A stretch of DNA of 15,596 nt from Planctomycetota bacterium (GTDB lineage: Bacteria > Planctomycetota > Phycisphaerae > Sedimentisphaerales > UBA12454), in assembly GCA_018828825.1 (NCBI GenBank), contig JAHJUV010000114.1:1-15596 (forward strand). Reading direction: 5' to 3'. Under the pieces are notes generated by a model, which searched no databases, had not been told where the DNA came from, and saw only the letters and a list, made by a program, of their open reading frames with translations. Both the position numbers and the translations under genes were made by a program. Shown piece after piece: positions 13,609-15,596 of this stretch. Every line of letters begins with the position of its first letter. The stretch's first letter is position 1.

Positions 13609-14088
13609 GTGCTGATAATCGACGGCTACAACCTGCTGCGGGCTGTGCAAAATCTGACAGAACAATCTTTTAATATTACCGATGTTCAGCTATGTCAAAT
13701 CGTCGCCGAATATCTTTACAGGATAAAAAAGAAAGGCAGTGTCATCTTTGACGGAATCGGGCCCAGAGACAAGTCGGGCTTTAATAATTTATTTAACCTG
13801 GAAGTAGTTTTTTCAGGCACCAGCCACGAGGCCGACGATGTCATTGAAAAATTGATTCTTGAAAACACAGCACCAAAAAGGCTTTCGGTTATCAGCAGCG
13901 ATAGACGCCTAAAAACCGCCGCTAAAAAAAGAAAGGCCTCGGCCGTTGGCTCGGTCGACTTCTGGGGTCAGGTAATAAAGACGCTTGAGAAAAAAAAGAG
14001 AACCCCGGCTGAGCCTCAGTCAAAATTCATCGGCATAAGCGAAGCCGAAACGGAATACTGGCTTAGAGAATTCGGATTTATTAAATAA
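13609..14088 (+). CDS. NYN-domain (YacP/Rae1-like) ribonuclease
   Basis: A 159-residue PIN-like protein. The acidic residues expected for metal-dependent RNA cleavage are visible in LIIDGYNLLRA (2-12), VIFDGIG (45-51), SHEADDVIEKLI (72-83) and VISSDRRLK (98-106). Bacillus YacP (Rae1), of the same family, cuts mRNA on the ribosome. A lysine-rich stretch (about 110-133) precedes a short C-terminal helix ending WLREFGFIK. The start is GTG 13609, 1 bp after the pyrC stop, with GGGAAG upstream, so it is co-translated with the pyr genes. Why a nuclease should be in this operon is not apparent. The RNA target is unknown. Confidence 0.82.
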   Translation: MLIIDGYNLLRAVQNLTEQSFNITDVQLCQIVAEYLYRIKKKGSVIFDGIGPRDKSGFNNLFNLEVVFSGTSHEADDVIEKLILENTAPKRLSVISSDRRLKTAAKKRKASAVGSVDFWGQVIKTLEKKKRTPAEPQSKFIGISEAETEYWLREFGFIK

Positions 14089-14199
14089 CCCGTTCGGTCT
14101 TCGTCGGCACGGCAGCGGTTAAACCATTTTTTGATTGTATTTTTCTATATTTGTTTTACTATTTGATTGTCCCTGCCGGGAAATTTATCGGCACGAATA

Positions 14200-15480
14200 A
14201 TGAAACTGCAGACAAGTAAATCACGGTTAAGAGGCACGGTCGCCATTCCGGCGTCCAAATCGCACACTATCCGCGCGGTGGCAATCGCCTCGCTTGCAGA
14301 GGGACAGAGCATTATCAGAAATCCTCTGATTTCAGACGACGCTTTAAGCGCAATCAATTCTTATGGCCTGCTCGGCGCAAAAATGGATTGCTCGGACAAA
14401 AAAAACTGGAAAATAACAGGCATGGCCGGAAATATAAAAGCTCCTGAAAAAATTATCGATGTAGGCAATTCCGGTACGACATTAAGATTGGCCGTCGCCT
14501 CGGCCGCTCTTGTTCCGAAGGGACAGAAAATAACCTTTACCGGCGATGCACAAATACAAACAAGGCCGCTCCAGCCTCTGCTCGATTCGTTAAACGACCT
14601 CGGCGCAAAAGTAAGAAGTTTAAAAAATAACGGTTCAGCTCCCCTCGAAATCGAAGGCCAGCTTATCGGCGGCAAGACAACTATCGAATGTTTCACCAGT
14701 CAGTACTTAAGCAGTCTACTTTTGGCAACGCCATTAGCTCAGAAAGACACTGAAATCATTGTGCCGCTGCTCAATGAGCCTGATTATGCGAAAATGACTC
14801 TTGACTGGCTCGGCTGGCAGGGAATTAAATACGAAAATCAGGATATGAAACGATTTATCATCAAAGGCGCCCAGAAATACAAAGCTTTTGACAGGCAAAT
14901 CCCGGCCGATTTTTCGAGCGCAACATTTTTCCTCTGCGCAGGTGTTATTCTCGATGCTGATATAACGATAACAGGTCTTGATTTTTCCGACAGCCAGCCG
15001 GACAAGGCAGTTGTAGATTATCTAAAACGGATGGGGGCAAAAATAGAAATTACTCCCGCCGGCGTTCATATAAAATCGAGCCCGCTTAAAGGCGTCGATA
15101 TCGATATGAACAGAACGCCGGACGCACTGCCTGCAATGGCGACAGCGGCGGCTTTCGCCCAAGGAACTACAAGATTTCTGAACGTCCCGCAGGCCAGAAA
15201 AAAAGAGACCGACCGTATAAAATGTATGGCAGAAGAGCTGGCTAAATTAGGAGCAAAAACAGAAGAACTGCCGGACGGTTTGATTGTCGAGGGCGGCAAA
15301 CTTAAATCAGCAAATCTTGACGGCAGAGGTGACCACAGAATAGTAATGGCTCTTGCGATTGCGGCGATGGCGATGGATGAACCCTGCACAATCGATACCG
15401 CCGAAGCAATGAACGTTACATTCCCCGATTTCGTCAAACTAATGAAACAACTCGGGGCGGATATAAATTTATCCGCCTAA
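14200..15480 (+). CDS. aroA: 3-phosphoshikimate 1-carboxyvinyltransferase (EPSP synthase)
   Basis: Transfers enolpyruvate from PEP to shikimate-3-phosphate, the sixth shikimate-pathway step; the glyphosate target enzyme. Motifs over 426 residues are IPASKSHTIRA (16-26), GNSGTTLRL (89-97, in place of NAGTAMR of the E. coli type), TRPLQPLLDSL (121-131), the LPAMA segment and the conserved KETDRIK block, then GDHRIVMALAIAAMA near the end. I chose ATG 14200 because the protein then begins MKLQTSKSRLRGTV like its relatives; an upstream TTG (14167) has no support. The ribosome site is weak. The 111-bp gap after the NYN gene shows no clear terminator or promoter. A palindrome straddles the stop codon. 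Confidence 0.95.
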   Translation: MKLQTSKSRLRGTVAIPASKSHTIRAVAIASLAEGQSIIRNPLISDDALSAINSYGLLGAKMDCSDKKNWKITGMAGNIKAPEKIIDVGNSGTTLRLAVASAALVPKGQKITFTGDAQIQTRPLQPLLDSLNDLGAKVRSLKNNGSAPLEIEGQLIGGKTTIECFTSQYLSSLLLATPLAQKDTEIIVPLLNEPDYAKMTLDWLGWQGIKYENQDMKRFIIKGAQKYKAFDRQIPADFSSATFFLCAGVILDADITITGLDFSDSQPDKAVVDYLKRMGAKIEITPAGVHIKSSPLKGVDIDMNRTPDALPAMATAAAFAQGTTRFLNVPQARKKETDRIKCMAEELAKLGAKTEELPDGLIVEGGKLKSANLDGRGDHRIVMALAIAAMAMDEPCTIDTAEAMNVTFPDFVKLMKQLGADINLSA

Positions 15481-15487
15481 GGCGGAT
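15471..15487. repeat. GC palindrome across the aroA stop codon
   Basis: ATCCGCC-TAA-GGCGGAT: 7-bp arms exactly centred on the aroA stop codon TAA (15478-15480). No T-run follows, so it is not a classical terminator. In design, though not in sequence, it resembles the CCCGA...TCGGG palindromes at 7571-9418. Confidence 0.7.
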
Positions 15488-15543
15488 TTAGCTTGACCAA
15501 TTCGGTAACTGCCTTTATACTTTCTTGGCTAAATTATCCATAG

Positions 15544-15550
15544 AAAGGAG
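15544..15550 (+). promoter_or_regulatory. strong ribosome binding site of aroC
   Basis: AAAGGAG lies seven bases before the ATG at 15558 and fixes that start. Confidence 0.8.
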
Positions 15551-15557
15551 ATATCTG

Positions 15558-15596
15558 ATGTTAGGCTGTCATTTTGGAAGGATGTTTCAGGTAACG
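15558..15596 (+). CDS. aroC: probable chorismate synthase, N-terminal fragment cut by the window end
   Basis: Only 13 codons are visible: MLGCHFGRMFQVT. They match the opening of chorismate synthases of the M-x-GN-x-FG-x-x-F-x-VT pattern, which normally continues into TFGESHG. The enzyme makes chorismate from EPSP, the product of AroA, whose gene lies 77 bp upstream. The start is supported by AAAGGAG. The call rests on the short match plus the context. Confidence 0.7.
   Translation, partial: MLGCHFGRMFQVT

Overview
The window looks like a bacterial chromosome segment of moderate G+C content. It most likely comes from a planctomycete of the Phycisphaerae type. The clues are a secreted protein with a C-terminal PEP-CTERM sorting signal of the kind planctomycetes carry in numbers, AT-rich four-helix-bundle cassettes placed between housekeeping genes, and small GC palindromes scattered through and beside genes. 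The taxonomic call is inference; there is no rRNA here to settle it.

Layout. Positions 1-218 hold a 108-bp inverted-repeat element. Two plus-strand genes follow: a TIGR02757/DUF2400 protein (219-1058) and a secreted protein of unknown function (1113-1754), closed by a strong intrinsic terminator (1799-1833). A minus-strand run with operon spacing then reads from 6386 down to 1844: corA-type metal channel, double zinc-ribbon protein, galM, lemA, a four-helix-bundle gene, htpX. Divergent from it is an S49 (SppA-type) peptidase gene (6560-7570) behind a near-consensus sigma70 promoter.

Positions 7559-10187 are accessory and secretome DNA on the minus strand. They hold a PEP-CTERM protein gene broken by a +1 frameshift, a 370-bp gap with a second inverted-repeat element and a possible small-RNA locus, and a secreted subtilisin-family protease. 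Four copies of a small palindrome lie here; three are read as the peptide (N/S)PDAS.

Positions 10398-14088 form a pyrimidine operon on the plus strand: pyrR, pyrB, a second four-helix-bundle gene, pyrC and a YacP/NYN-type nuclease gene. It is followed by aroA (14200-15480) and the first 13 codons of a probable aroC (15558 to the window end).

How the genes work together. PyrB and PyrC carry out successive steps of UMP synthesis and PyrR senses nucleotides and salvages uracil. AroA and AroC are the last two shikimate steps to chorismate. LemA and HtpX are recurrent neighbours in membrane-protein quality control, and SppA belongs to the same envelope theme.

The most unusual content is non-coding: (1) paired elements bounded by TTACCCCCACACCT arms, (2) palindromes inside reading frames, and (3) four-helix-bundle genes between AT-rich inverted flanks, dropped between lemA and htpX and between pyrB and pyrC.
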